Position numbers and translations under genes: made by a program. From positions 1 through 38,778 of IMG/VR virus record IMGVR_UViG_3300044611_000135: DNA of 38,778 nt. One strand, written 5' to 3'. Of the stretch, positions 7,284 to 14,547 are shown in pieces (the stretch's first letter is position 1; the number at the start of each line of letters is the position of its first letter). A model generated the notes under the pieces. The model saw nothing but the letters and a program-made list of their open reading frames with translations. It did not search any database and had not been told where the DNA came from. This DNA comes from a virus.

Positions 7284-7970
7284 TTATTTATATTCCTTTC
7301 GTGACCAGAATTGTCGTTTGTAAGAATTAAAGAATAAGGTTTTTAGTTTTCTAGTTACCTTATCTTGTTCTATACGCTCTTTGTCAGAGCCTATTTTATG
7401 TTCCCAAGACTCTCGTTTAAACGGTATTACTTGAGCCATAGGAGTTCCTGCGGGTATTACACCTTCCCATTTGACATCATTTAATACAAATGGAAAATTA
7501 ACTGGGGCTTTATATGTGTCAGTATCTACTATGCCATCAAGAATAGTAAATACAGATTCTCTATGCATTGGTGCCGTAAATAAAACTGAGTATCCAGGCG
7601 GAGTATTAATTGCATAAGGATTATTCCACTTAGGATACGGTGCTTCATTTTTTGTTGGATGTAAAGGTGCTTGTTCTATTGGATGGAAAGAAATAGCATT
7701 TTGGTCAGACCAAATGTAATACGGAAACCCATCTTTTTGAGTTACTTGTACATCTACTTGAGTATAAAGAATATATCCAGCAGTTATAGCATCAAATACA
7801 GGTATACATTTTTTAACTGTATGTATACTAGAACCAGGTTCAATAACTTTTTTAACTTGTTCACCAGTATACTCTGGTGTATTTTTATACCAATCTGGCA
7901 CTTCTTTTACTGCTGGCTTGGGTGGAAAAAAATCCAACCCAAGCACATTAGTAAATGTTATTTTTTTCAT
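7284..7970 (-). CDS. Conserved phage protein of unknown function (DUF6065-like), 228 aa
   Basis: The segment NTPPGYSVLFTAPMHR (about residues 120-135), followed by ILDGIVDTDTYKAPVNFPFVL (about 142-162) and IPAGTPMAQVIPFKRESW, is a conserved layout I know from cyanophage and aquatic phage proteins of unknown function. It resembles the DUF6065 group. The order of strands suggests a cupin-like or double-stranded beta fold. AGGGGG lies just before the ATG. In this genome it sits between the adhesin and other tail accessory genes, so a tail or sugar-modification role is possible but unproven. Confidence 0.7.
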   Translation of the reverse strand: MKKITFTNVLGLDFFPPKPAVKEVPDWYKNTPEYTGEQVKKVIEPGSSIHTVKKCIPVFDAITAGYILYTQVDVQVTQKDGFPYYIWSDQNAISFHPIEQAPLHPTKNEAPYPKWNNPYAINTPPGYSVLFTAPMHRESVFTILDGIVDTDTYKAPVNFPFVLNDVKWEGVIPAGTPMAQVIPFKRESWEHKIGSDKERIEQDKVTRKLKTLFFNSYKRQFWSRKEYK

Positions 7971-7988
7971 TTTGCCCCCTTGTTATTT

Positions 7989-9029
7989 CTATAAGAAGTA
8001 TAAGAATACTCCACCTGAACCGCCAGGACCACCAGAAGAACCAGTAGGTCCTTCGTTATTTTCAACGCCGCCACCACCGCCGCCACCGCCAAATGCACCG
8101 CCAGCGCCACCATTAGTATATCTATTTTGGCTACCAGCACCGCCCTGTGCAGTACCACCATTGTTAGCAGCACCTGAGTTTGAATCTTTACCTCCGCCAC
8201 CACCTCCGCCGTGACCTTGAGTAATATTTGTATTTGTTAAAGAGTATGGAACTAATTGAGTAGCGTTTCCTCCGTTACCATATTGTCCACCACCTGAGCC
8301 ACCTGCTGCATTTGTTGCGCCAGAAACATTAGAACTTCCAGTACCACCAGTACCAGGAGTTTGAGCATTATTACTAGCAGCGCCAGAATTACCACCATTG
8401 GCGGTAGCAATATCTACTCCACCATAAGTAATTTTACTCGTTCCATTAGCAGCACCTACTACTACAGTAAATGTGGTTCCACCAGTTACTGTAAAATCTT
8501 TAAATATTGTGGCACCGCCTCCACCACCACCTACTCCTGGTATAGATGCGTTAAAACCAGTGTTGTAATAAAAGCCAGAACCAGCACCACCACCGCCAGC
8601 AACAAGTGCTGACATTTTTGTAGCAAATGTTGGAACCGTAACAGTTGTAGAACCACTAGTTGTATAACTAGTAGATGCAGAATAAATAGCAGCAGCAGTA
8701 ACACTATTACTTGCAGCAAGTTCAGTACCAGAGCCATTGTAATTTATACCAAAAGCACTAAATGTATAAACCTGACTGGAACTTAATCCAGTAAATGTTG
8801 CAGTAGCAACACCATTTGCATCAGCAGCAACTCCAGTTTGAGTTGCTGGAATAACAGCAGCAGTGTTTGGTGAAGTTGCTGAAATTGTATAACTTGTTGC
8901 TTGTGGACCAATTCCAAGACTTACAGTAACTGCTGCTGTAGATGTAGTAGTAGAAGCAGTTGCACTAACTGTTGGTTTACCTGGTCGTGCATAATTTCTT
9001 TTATTACCTTTAATATTTCCTGTTGCCAT
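7989..9029 (-). CDS. Tail adhesin with FnIII-like and glycine-rich domains
   Basis: The N-terminal part (about residues 15-115) has the layout of a fibronectin type III domain (KPTVSATAST...ATSYTISATS...FTGLSSSQVYTFSAFGINYNGSG). The C-terminal half (about 135-340) is extremely glycine-rich, with GGGGGG runs alternating with Asn/Ser/Thr, such as VPGVGGGGGGATIF-like blocks. Glycine-rich domains of this kind form polyglycine-II bundles in host-recognition adhesins of some phages. Its ATG overlaps the stop of the 109-aa gene as TAATGG. The most likely role is receptor binding at the fibre tip. Low sequence complexity makes homology searching unreliable. Confidence 0.75.
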   Translation of the reverse strand: MATGNIKGNKRNYARPGKPTVSATASTTTSTAAVTVSLGIGPQATSYTISATSPNTAAVIPATQTGVAADANGVATATFTGLSSSQVYTFSAFGINYNGSGTELAASNSVTAAAIYSASTSYTTSGSTTVTVPTFATKMSALVAGGGGAGSGFYYNTGFNASIPGVGGGGGGATIFKDFTVTGGTTFTVVVGAANGTSKITYGGVDIATANGGNSGAASNNAQTPGTGGTGSSNVSGATNAAGGSGGGQYGNGGNATQLVPYSLTNTNITQGHGGGGGGGKDSNSGAANNGGTAQGGAGSQNRYTNGGAGGAFGGGGGGGGVENNEGPTGSSGGPGGSGGVFLYFL

Positions 9030-9358
9030 TATGCAATCTCGCTTCCAAATAGATTAAATGCCATTGTTGCTGTACTTGCGTATACGGTTACAACATCAGT
9101 AGCATCTAAGGTTATTCCTATAGTTAAAGTATCTGTACTTTGTGGAGCCACACCAGAGTCATACACAATGTAATGTTCATTAGCAAGAGTTGCTCCATTT
9201 GGTCTGACTGCTATTCTGTATGTAGCAGGTGCAGGTCCAAGATTAGCCACCGTAATAGTTGATATTACAGTTTCTGTAGCAGACGGTACGGTATACGCAG
9301 TCGTTGCTGTTGTTGCGCTGGGATTAACCTGACCCAGCACTTTATATGTTGCAGCCAA
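9029..9358 (-). CDS. Small beta-sandwich tail protein, 109 aa
   Basis: Starts at TTG 9358, one base after the fibre gene's stop, with GGGAG as ribosome site. It contains the motif AYTVPSATETVISTITVANLGPAPATYRIAV, then YDSGVAPQSTDTLTIGITLDATDVVTVYAST and FNLFGSEI. This pattern is common in small tail-associated phage proteins. It resembles the 101-aa protein at 6798-7103. It probably forms a beta sandwich that caps or attaches the neighbouring fibre or adhesin. Confidence 0.7.
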   Translation of the reverse strand: MAATYKVLGQVNPSATTATTAYTVPSATETVISTITVANLGPAPATYRIAVRPNGATLANEHYIVYDSGVAPQSTDTLTIGITLDATDVVTVYASTATMAFNLFGSEIA

Positions 9359-9359
9359 G

Positions 9360-11330
9360 TTAGGCTCCCATCAGTAGTAGTGGATTAAATGTTTCGCCCT
9401 GCGCTACTCCAGTAGAAGCAGAGGTAATTCTACCGTAAGCATCTACAGTAATAGTAGAAAGGGTATAAGTATTAGCGGTTACTCCACTAGTACTTAAATC
9501 TATTGTCGGGGCAGTAGCCGTACCGCCAACAGAAATTCTTGTTGTATTACCTGAAGTAACAGAAGTTACTGGGGTGGTTCCGTTTGATGCTGCGGTTATA
9601 CGACCTTGAGCATCAACAGTTAAACTTGTGTAAGTATATGAAGCGGGAGTTACTGCAGTATCGGCAAGGTTTAAAGTTACATCACCAGATGTACCGCCAC
9701 CCGATAAACCAGTTCCAGCAGTTACGCCAGTTATATCTCCTGGGTTAGGTGCAACCCATTTTAATCCTGTTGCTTCAGCGCTATCAACTGAAAGAATATA
9801 TCCGTTAGTTGAGGCTACAGTTAATGCTGTTGGAGTAGATGCAGTTGTAGCAGAAACAATTGCTCCCTTAGCAGACCATAATGCTTTATCTACGAAGTTA
9901 GATGTATCAGGTGCTACTACTTGCCAAGCACTACCTGTATAAGCCTTCATACCTGGAAGCACTGTATTGTAATACAAAGTACCAGCAGTTAAAGGATTGC
10001 CGTCATTATCTACAGTTGGGTCAGATGACTTAGGTCCTAGGTATTCATCATCAAAGGCATCAAAAGATGCTGCTGCACTAGCAGCACTTGTGGCTGCTGA
10101 GTTAGCAGATGTTAATGCTGATGATGCAGATGTACTTGCACTTGAGGCAGATGTACTAGCAGCAGTTGCACTTGCTGCTGCAGATGTAGCCGAAGTTGCT
10201 GCTGCAGTTGCAGATGCTGCTGCGCTTGTTGCGCTAGTGGCTGCAGCAGTAGCAGATGTAGATGCACTATTAGCAGAAGTTAAAGCAGAAGATGCTGAAG
10301 TGCTAGCCGAAGATGCACTTGTTGCTGCAGCAGTGGCTGATGTTTCAGCACTAGTTGCTGAAGTTGCAGCAGCAGTAGCACTAGCAGCAGCAGAAGTTGC
10401 TGAGGTCTGGGCAGCAGCAACGCTGGCTGCCATAGTAGATGCAGATGTTGCAGCAGAGTTAGCCGATGTTAGGGCACTAGATGCTGAAGTAGATGCGCTA
10501 TTAGCACTTGTAAGAGCGCTAGAAGCGCTTGTAGCAGCCGATGAAGCACTAGTAGCAGCAGATGCTGCAGATGTGGCTGCTGCTGCTACCTGAGCATCAG
10601 CAAAATCTTTACGCACTGCATCGCTAGCATCTGTTGGTGTAGCAAGATTTGTAATCTTAAACCCACCAGCATTAAGGGCATCGCCCATTGTTTTGTTAGT
10701 TAAAGTCTGAACAGCATTAGCAATAACTACAGTACCAGTTGTATTAGGTAATGTAATTGTATTGTCTTGCGTTGGGTCAGTTACTGTAAGGGTAGTCTCA
10801 TAAGCATCTGCAGTTGTACCTTCAAAAACTATACTTGCTTCAGCAGATGGTGTACCAGTAAATGTTGGATTAGAAATTATTGGGCTAGTAAGAGTTTTAT
10901 TGGTAAGTGTTTGTTCTTTAAGTGTACCAACAACAACACCTTCGGTAGACCCAATACCGTGCATTGTATGAGCAACACCAGCACCATCATTATAAGAACC
11001 AGTAGCCTCAGCGTGTAAGTTAGCATCACGATAATCTCTACCAATTGCCATATGACGAACTACTGCGCCAGCAGAATGGTCTTGTGCTGTTGAGCCATCA
11101 ATGGCTCGTGTTATGGTAAAAGTATTAGTACTCGGGTTGGCTGTGGCATCTACAATTTCTTCAATAGCAGTATCTGGGTCAATTACTAAAGTAAAGGTTC
11201 TTCCTGCTGGAATACTTACAGCACCAAGTAAACCAGTACCTGATACTACTGATATTGAACTAGCACCAGAAGTAATTGCTGATGTTAATGTAGTCTGTTG
11301 AGAGCGAGATGAGTATTGTCGTGTTGTCAT
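9360..11330 (-). CDS. Tail fibre with long Ala/Ser repeat shaft
   Basis: The 656-residue protein starts at ATG 11330 behind GGAAGATAA. The N-terminal about 110 residues (LTSAITSGASSISVVSGTG...TRAIDGSTAQDHSAGAVVRH) look like a virion attachment domain. TLTNKTLTSP and TLTNKTM repeats follow. A long shaft (about 240-430) is made almost only of Ala, Ser and Thr in units such as SAATSASSALTSANS, giving a heptad-like pattern for a trimeric coiled coil. The C-terminus has two copies of a TVDA.GRIT.AS motif typical of phage fibres. It is probably a host-binding fibre working with the adhesin downstream. Confidence 0.8.
   Translation of the reverse strand: MTTRQYSSRSQQTTLTSAITSGASSISVVSGTGLLGAVSIPAGRTFTLVIDPDTAIEEIVDATANPSTNTFTITRAIDGSTAQDHSAGAVVRHMAIGRDYRDANLHAEATGSYNDGAGVAHTMHGIGSTEGVVVGTLKEQTLTNKTLTSPIISNPTFTGTPSAEASIVFEGTTADAYETTLTVTDPTQDNTITLPNTTGTVVIANAVQTLTNKTMGDALNAGGFKITNLATPTDASDAVRKDFADAQVAAAATSAASAATSASSAATSASSALTSANSASTSASSALTSANSAATSASTMAASVAAAQTSATSAAASATAAATSATSAETSATAAATSASSASTSASSALTSANSASTSATAAATSATSAAASATAAATSATSAAASATAASTSASSASTSASSALTSANSAATSAASAAASFDAFDDEYLGPKSSDPTVDNDGNPLTAGTLYYNTVLPGMKAYTGSAWQVVAPDTSNFVDKALWSAKGAIVSATTASTPTALTVASTNGYILSVDSAEATGLKWVAPNPGDITGVTAGTGLSGGGTSGDVTLNLADTAVTPASYTYTSLTVDAQGRITAASNGTTPVTSVTSGNTTRISVGGTATAPTIDLSTSGVTANTYTLSTITVDAYGRITSASTGVAQGETFNPLLLMGA
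10050..10590 (-). repeat. Degenerate Ala/Ser/Thr-coding tandem repeats in the fibre shaft
   Basis: On the plus strand this stretch is a long run of gca/agc/gct/tgc-type triplets with recurring blocks such as agcagatgt and gcactagtagc. It encodes the Ala/Ser/Thr shaft. The units are imperfect, about 7-15 codons long. Such repeats expand and contract easily, so fibre length may vary among strains. The bias also leaves the opposite strand open over almost 600 bases, a false ORF. Confidence 0.75.
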
Positions 11331-11338
11331 TTATCTTC

Positions 11339-12262
11339 CTATCGGGCGCTATAGTGAAGTCGGGGTGGATATTGATTTTGTTGCTTAGAGCGTTCCTCGT
11401 TAAGACGCTGGGTATACAAACCAAATAGTTGTCGGACTGCATTATTACTTGCACCGAACGGACGCTTAGCGTCAATCTCATCAGCCTGTGGGCTGTATTG
11501 AGCAGCACGTGCTGGGTCTAGATATTGTAATAATCTATAAGCAGCACCAAGAATTACTACATCTTTAGTACTTTCTGGCAAGCCAGTTTGTGTAGCAAAG
11601 TCTTGATTAGTAGCGGTAAAAACAGATGGGCTAGTAGCATACATAACCTTTACTGTTCTACCTGCAATAATTACATCCCCAATAGTTATAGTTTGACTAC
11701 CACTACCCCAAGTAGTTACATCAGCAAATGGGTCAAAGTCCCACCTTCTAACTCTTATCCATTCTTTACTAGGACCAATGTCCTGCCAAGATACAGATAA
11801 TATATTTTCAATACTTAAATCTTGAAATTCATATGTTGTAATTGCTGCATTGTAAGTAAATGTAGTTTGTTTAGTAGCATAGATGGAACCACCAACTGCG
11901 TGGACTGTATCATTAATAGCCTTTTTAATACTTTCTCTAGGAAAGATTGGGCTAACAGTTACTTTAGCATCTACTGCGTGAGTACTAGCAGTAGTGCCTA
12001 GATAGCCACGACCATAAGGAGATACAGTTGCTGTGTTAGCAACACGGTCTACGTTATCTACCCATATTAATTCATCATCAATTTCAACAATACCTTTACC
12101 TAAATCTTGAGTAGAGGCAAGGCTTAGAATTAATGGTGAAGAACTAGGTGATGTTAATGTAGTTACAGCAGTTGTTAAATATGTAGAGCGGTCTTGTTGA
12201 TATGTATATCCAGATAAATTAATCTGAACTTCATCCATCATTTGAGCCAAGGTATATGTCAT
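11339..12262 (-). CDS. Head-to-tail adaptor-like protein, 307 aa
   Basis: ATG 12262 overlaps the upstream stop as ATGA. The N-terminal region (about 1-110) is beta-rich and contains IDDELIWVDNVDR...VSPYGRGYLGT. It is followed by the helix PRESIKKAINDTVHAVGG and, late in the protein, by the helical DVVILGAAYRLLQYLDPARA and FGLYTQRLNEERSKQ. A mixed protein with terminal helices in this position, before the fibre, resembles podovirus adaptors (gp4/gp11-like). I would expect a dodecameric ring below the portal. This is a position- and layout-based call. Confidence 0.55.
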   Translation of the reverse strand: MTYTLAQMMDEVQINLSGYTYQQDRSTYLTTAVTTLTSPSSSPLILSLASTQDLGKGIVEIDDELIWVDNVDRVANTATVSPYGRGYLGTTASTHAVDAKVTVSPIFPRESIKKAINDTVHAVGGSIYATKQTTFTYNAAITTYEFQDLSIENILSVSWQDIGPSKEWIRVRRWDFDPFADVTTWGSGSQTITIGDVIIAGRTVKVMYATSPSVFTATNQDFATQTGLPESTKDVVILGAAYRLLQYLDPARAAQYSPQADEIDAKRPFGASNNAVRQLFGLYTQRLNEERSKQQNQYPPRLHYSAR

Positions 12263-12534
12263 AGATTTATGCTCCTTAGAGCGTCAGTAGGGGAAAGTCC
12301 TGTTGTCCCAGCAAGTTCATTACAAATTCCACCCAGTGCTTTATAGTCATTAGGTTGACGGTTAGTATCTGCTTTTTTATTTAACGCAGCAATTAGGGCT
12401 AACCCAGTTGTTTCTGCATAAGCATTGGCTGCAGCAGTTGGGGCTTTATATGCTGATATTGCTGGATATGTTCCGCCATTAGCCAAGCGATTAAGTTCGC
12501 TAGTAAATGAACTACCTGCTGTGCCTGTTGCCAT
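12259..12534 (-). CDS. Conserved small virion-module protein, 91 aa
   Basis: Begins MATGTAGSSFTSELNRLANG and continues YPAISAYKAPTAAANAYAETTGLALIAALN, ending LAGTTGLSPTDALRSI. This is a conserved small family I know from uncultured marine and freshwater phages, always near capsid genes. It starts by TAATG overlap with the 78-aa gene. It is helical, Ala-rich and uncharged, unlike its lysine-rich neighbours. Function unknown; a head-completion or connector role is possible. Confidence 0.75.
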   Translation of the reverse strand: MATGTAGSSFTSELNRLANGGTYPAISAYKAPTAAANAYAETTGLALIAALNKKADTNRQPNDYKALGGICNELAGTTGLSPTDALRSINL

Positions 12535-12770
12535 TATCTATACCTTGCCGTTTTCTTTGCTATGGATTTTGGTTGTTTAACAAACTGCTTACCTTTTTTG
12601 TTACCTTCAGCCTTAGCCTTATTAGTTGCAGCCTTTTCTGCTGCACTTAAATTAGCCCAGGCTTTTTTAGGCAAATATCTTTTTTTACCTTTAGATGGTT
12701 TACCATCTGAAGTTGTCCACTTTTGTTTAGTCCAGTCTTTTAAAGACTTCTGTGATTTAGCCAGTGCCAT
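12534..12770 (-). CDS. DUF5872-like protein, second half (K-rich), 78 aa
   Basis: The sequence SLKDWTKQKWTTSDGKPSKG, then KRYLPKKAWANLSAAEKAATNKAK and GKQFVKQPK, matches the C-terminal half of DUF5872-type proteins of phages and giant algal viruses as I remember them. There it follows a 'GGKPGQWSARKAQLLAKEYK' half in one chain. Here that first half is the separate 62-aa gene just upstream, joined by a TAATG overlap. The product is strongly basic, with about a quarter lysine. DNA binding or packaging inside the capsid is plausible. Confidence 0.8.
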   Translation of the reverse strand: MALAKSQKSLKDWTKQKWTTSDGKPSKGKKRYLPKKAWANLSAAEKAATNKAKAEGNKKGKQFVKQPKSIAKKTARYR

Positions 12771-12958
12771 TACTTGTAGCCACCGCCTCGCTTTTTATAT
12801 TCAACAGCAAGTAGTTGAGCCTTACGGGCTGACCATTCTCCTGGGTCTCCACCCTTAGAACCAGCCTTAATCTTTTTAAATAGTGCTGCTCTCATACCAG
12901 GTTTAGTATAATTACCAGCCTCATTGACTTTAGACTTTGTTTTCTTTTTGGCTACCAT
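12770..12958 (-). CDS. DUF5872-like protein, first half (K-rich), 62 aa
   Basis: Contains KPGMRAALFKKIKAGSKGG, then GEWSARKAQLLAVEYKKRGGGY, the N-terminal half of the DUF5872 layout. It stops right after GGGYK, and the partner half is encoded by the next gene through a one-base overlap, so the domain has been split into two chains or ancestrally was two genes. ATG 12958 overlaps the DUF6321-like gene by seven bases. Very basic. Confidence 0.82.
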   Translation of the reverse strand: MVAKKKTKSKVNEAGNYTKPGMRAALFKKIKAGSKGGDPGEWSARKAQLLAVEYKKRGGGYK

Positions 12959-13251
12959 TTTACTTTATCTGCCCAGTATGCAGCAGACATTTTTCCTTTG
13001 GCAATATTTTTACTGTGCCTAGCCTTAAAGGATTTACGTTTCATTTTCATACGTTCAGACTCACCAGCCTTGGGAGCACCAGCAGTCTTTGCACCTTGTT
13101 CGCCAAAGCGAATAGTTTTAACTTGACTACCTTCTTTAGCCACAACAACGTGTGATTTAGTAGGATGATTAGGAGTGCGTTTAGGTTTATTAAATCCAGA
13201 CACGCCCGCTCTAGCGAGTCTTGGGTCTTTCTTGTTTGCCATATTCCCCAT
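12952..13251 (-). CDS. DUF6321-like basic protein, up to 99 aa
   Basis: The core DPRLARAGVSGFNKPKRTPN followed by HPTKSHVVVAKEGSQVKTIRFGEQG and ending FKARHSKNIAKGKMSAAYWADKVKW matches a small, highly conserved phage family (DUF6321) found near capsid genes in cyanophages and uncultured phages. Two starts are possible, 13251 (MGNMANKK) and 13242 (MANKK); the shorter fits the family better. The 5' end overlaps the 50-aa gene. It is strongly basic and probably virion-associated. Confidence 0.82.
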   Translation of the reverse strand: MGNMANKKDPRLARAGVSGFNKPKRTPNHPTKSHVVVAKEGSQVKTIRFGEQGAKTAGAPKAGESERMKMKRKSFKARHSKNIAKGKMSAAYWADKVKW

Positions 13252-13363
13252 ACTTTCCTAGAACTTCTTTTACAGTTCCATCTTTACGGAGTCTTACAAC
13301 TAGTCCGTTTTTAATTTGTGTGTTATTAAAACCATCGTGTCTTTTAAGTTGACCTGATGACAT
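13211..13363 (-). CDS. Small basic protein, 50 aa
   Basis: ATG 13363 overlaps the upstream stop as TAATG. The protein MSSGQLKRHDGF...KNGLVVRLRKDGTVKEVLGKYG has alternating charged residues and a short beta-hairpin-like centre. Its last 13 codons overlap the start of the DUF6321-like gene in another frame. I do not recognise the family. Tight coupling on both sides supports it being translated. Confidence 0.62.
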   Translation of the reverse strand: MSSGQLKRHDGFNNTQIKNGLVVRLRKDGTVKEVLGKYGEYGKQERPKTR

Positions 13364-13542
13364 TATTTTTTCTTTGCTTTACCTTTAACCTTTTTTAGGT
13401 TAGGATTTTTTTTCTTTGCAGCAGCAGAGGCTTTACGTGCACCACTGGCTAGAATTGCACCAGCAGATTCCATACTAATACCTTGCTTTTTAGCAATAGA
13501 TTTCTGGGCTGCTTTAAAACCCATACCTTTTTTAGCCTTCAT
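13363..13542 (-). CDS. Lysine/alanine-rich microprotein, 59 aa
   Basis: Reads MKAKKGMGFKAAQKSIAKKQ, then GISMESAGAILASGARKASAAA and a tail with KKKNPNLKKVKG. The 'IAkkqGIS.e.AgAILAsgaRkASa.AkkkNP.Lk.V' pattern occurs in many phage genomes as a small basic protein of unknown function. Stop and starts overlap both neighbours by one to three bases. The lysine-rich tail suggests nucleic-acid binding, perhaps inside the capsid. Confidence 0.72.
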   Translation of the reverse strand: MKAKKGMGFKAAQKSIAKKQGISMESAGAILASGARKASAAAKKKNPNLKKVKGKAKKK

Positions 13543-13718
13543 CTTTGACGACCTTTTTGGTCATAACGGCGTCCTTGTAAAACAGCACCCCAAAATTGTC
13601 CAGCCTCAGAATCTGTTCTGCCACGTTCATTCCATTCAGCATATTCTTTGGCTGCATTTTCAATATAGCGAGCAATAGTTGATTTGCTTTCGCCTATACG
13701 AGTTTTGCCAGGCTTCAC
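13539..13718 (-). CDS. Small conserved protein, 59 aa, GTG start
   Basis: The GTG at 13718 overlaps the previous stop as GTGA; an in-frame stop lies 15 codons upstream, so no longer start exists apart from rare codons. The sequence KPGKTRIGESKSTIARYIEN, then AAKEYAEWNERGRTDSEAGQFWGAVLQGRRYD, is amphipathic helix followed by an aromatic turn. It is less lysine-rich than its neighbours and may be a small structural protein. No family name known to me. Confidence 0.68.
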   Translation of the reverse strand: MKPGKTRIGESKSTIARYIENAAKEYAEWNERGRTDSEAGQFWGAVLQGRRYDQKGRQR

Positions 13719-13891
13719 TTCTTTTTGCCCATTTTCTTCATAGACTTCTTAGGGGCTGACTTTTTCATACCTTTTTTCATTTCCATTCTTTTTTCAGCCT
13801 TAGATTCCATCTTTTCGCCCATTGCATAAGCCTTTGCTGCTTTCTTTCCTTTGGCTGTATATGGGAATTTCTTTCCGTTTACCATTGGCAT
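13715..13891 (-). CDS. Lysine/methionine-rich microprotein, 58 aa
   Basis: Begins MPMVNGKKFPYTAKGKKAAK and ends in a string of KKGMKK, SAPKKSMKKMGKKK. GGAG lies at the usual distance before ATG 13891. 'FPYTAKGKKAAKAYA' is a recurrent opening among phage microproteins from capsid neighbourhoods. About a third of residues are lysine, with many methionines and no hydrophobic core, so it is probably disordered and DNA- or scaffold-binding. Confidence 0.7.
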   Translation of the reverse strand: MPMVNGKKFPYTAKGKKAAKAYAMGEKMESKAEKRMEMKKGMKKSAPKKSMKKMGKKK

Positions 13892-13892
13892 T

Positions 13893-14204
13893 TTATGCTC
13901 CTATTTCTTTCATTACTGTCGCTGTTTGTTTATTGATATTTTTTGCTGGTGGCATTTTATTGCCATCATAAGGTTTGCCTAGTACTTCGCTAGCCTTAAT
14001 TGCCTCTTGAATCTTCGCCATAGAAGTTCCATTTGGCTGAATACCTTGAGCCCTAGCGGCTTGATAGGCATTCAATTCTTGGTTAAATGCTTTATTAGGC
14101 ATAGTCCTACGACTATCTGCATCACCTGTATTCATCTGTAAAGAAAGTGCTTTACATCCAAAACAATCATCTACTGGTTCTGGATGATATTCCCAATGTT
14201 TCAT
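13893..14204 (-). CDS. Actinophage-type CFGCK small protein, 103 aa
   Basis: The N-terminus MKHWEYHPEPVDDCFGCKAL and the following LQMNTGDADSRRTM, then ELNAYQAARAQGIQPNGT and KASEVLGKPYDGNKM, match a conserved small protein I know from actinobacteriophage structural modules. It has a CxxC pair. Its start overlaps the upstream stop as ATGA, which ties it to the 90-aa gene. Function unknown. This is one of the better host-lineage clues in the window. Confidence 0.8.
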   Translation of the reverse strand: MKHWEYHPEPVDDCFGCKALSLQMNTGDADSRRTMPNKAFNQELNAYQAARAQGIQPNGTSMAKIQEAIKASEVLGKPYDGNKMPPAKNINKQTATVMKEIGA

Positions 14205-14473
14205 ATAGCAGTAAAGTTGCTTTCTGTTATACCTACATCGCCAGCAATCAATGATGCTTTAGTAGCATCATCTACCGTGTAGTTATATCCACCGCGATAT
14301 ACAACTGGATAGTTTAATAAATCACTATCTTGTGGATATCTAATCTGTGCATATTGACCATTGTCATTTCTGACAATAGTTATACCACGGTCTATTTTAT
14401 AAAAGTAAAATAACCTATGACCACCAGCAGGACCTTCTTCTACTGTTGGTGTTTTAAATAACCATTCGGTCAT
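14201..14473 (-). CDS. Conserved small head-tail-module protein, 90 aa
   Basis: ATG 14473 is preceded by AGGAGGAATT, a strong ribosome site, so the longer ORF starting at 14509 is rejected. The protein begins MTEWLFKTPTVEEGPAGGHR and continues FYFYKIDRGITIVRNDNGQY..IRYP, with YRGGYNYTVDDATKASLIA near the end. I recall this pattern from actinobacteriophages, where it lies near the capsid gene. Compact beta fold likely. Role unknown. Confidence 0.78.
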   Translation of the reverse strand: MTEWLFKTPTVEEGPAGGHRLFYFYKIDRGITIVRNDNGQYAQIRYPQDSDLLNYPVVYRGGYNYTVDDATKASLIAGDVGITESNFTAI

Positions 14474-14495
14474 AATTCCTCCTAGTGAATTTACT

Positions 14496-14537
14496 GTAAG
14501 ACACTGCAACGTATTCGCCGTATAAACAGTGTCTTAC
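14496..14537. other. Perfect 11-bp inverted repeat between capsid gene and next gene
   Basis: GTAAGACACTG (14496-14506) and CAGTGTCTTAC (14527-14537) are perfect inverted copies with a 20-base loop. It starts 10 bases after the capsid stop and lies before the strong ribosome site of the 90-aa gene. No T-run follows on the minus strand, so it is more likely an mRNA-stabilising or partial attenuating hairpin that keeps capsid mRNA abundant. Confidence 0.75.
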
Positions 14538-14547
14538 CGTCAATCAA

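Noticed and set aside
9997-10593. A 198-codon plus-strand ORF rich in Ala, Asp and Val
   Set aside because: It lies exactly opposite the Ala/Ser repeat shaft of the fibre gene. Repetitive gca/agc triplets keep the antisense frame open. No ribosome site or neighbours support it.
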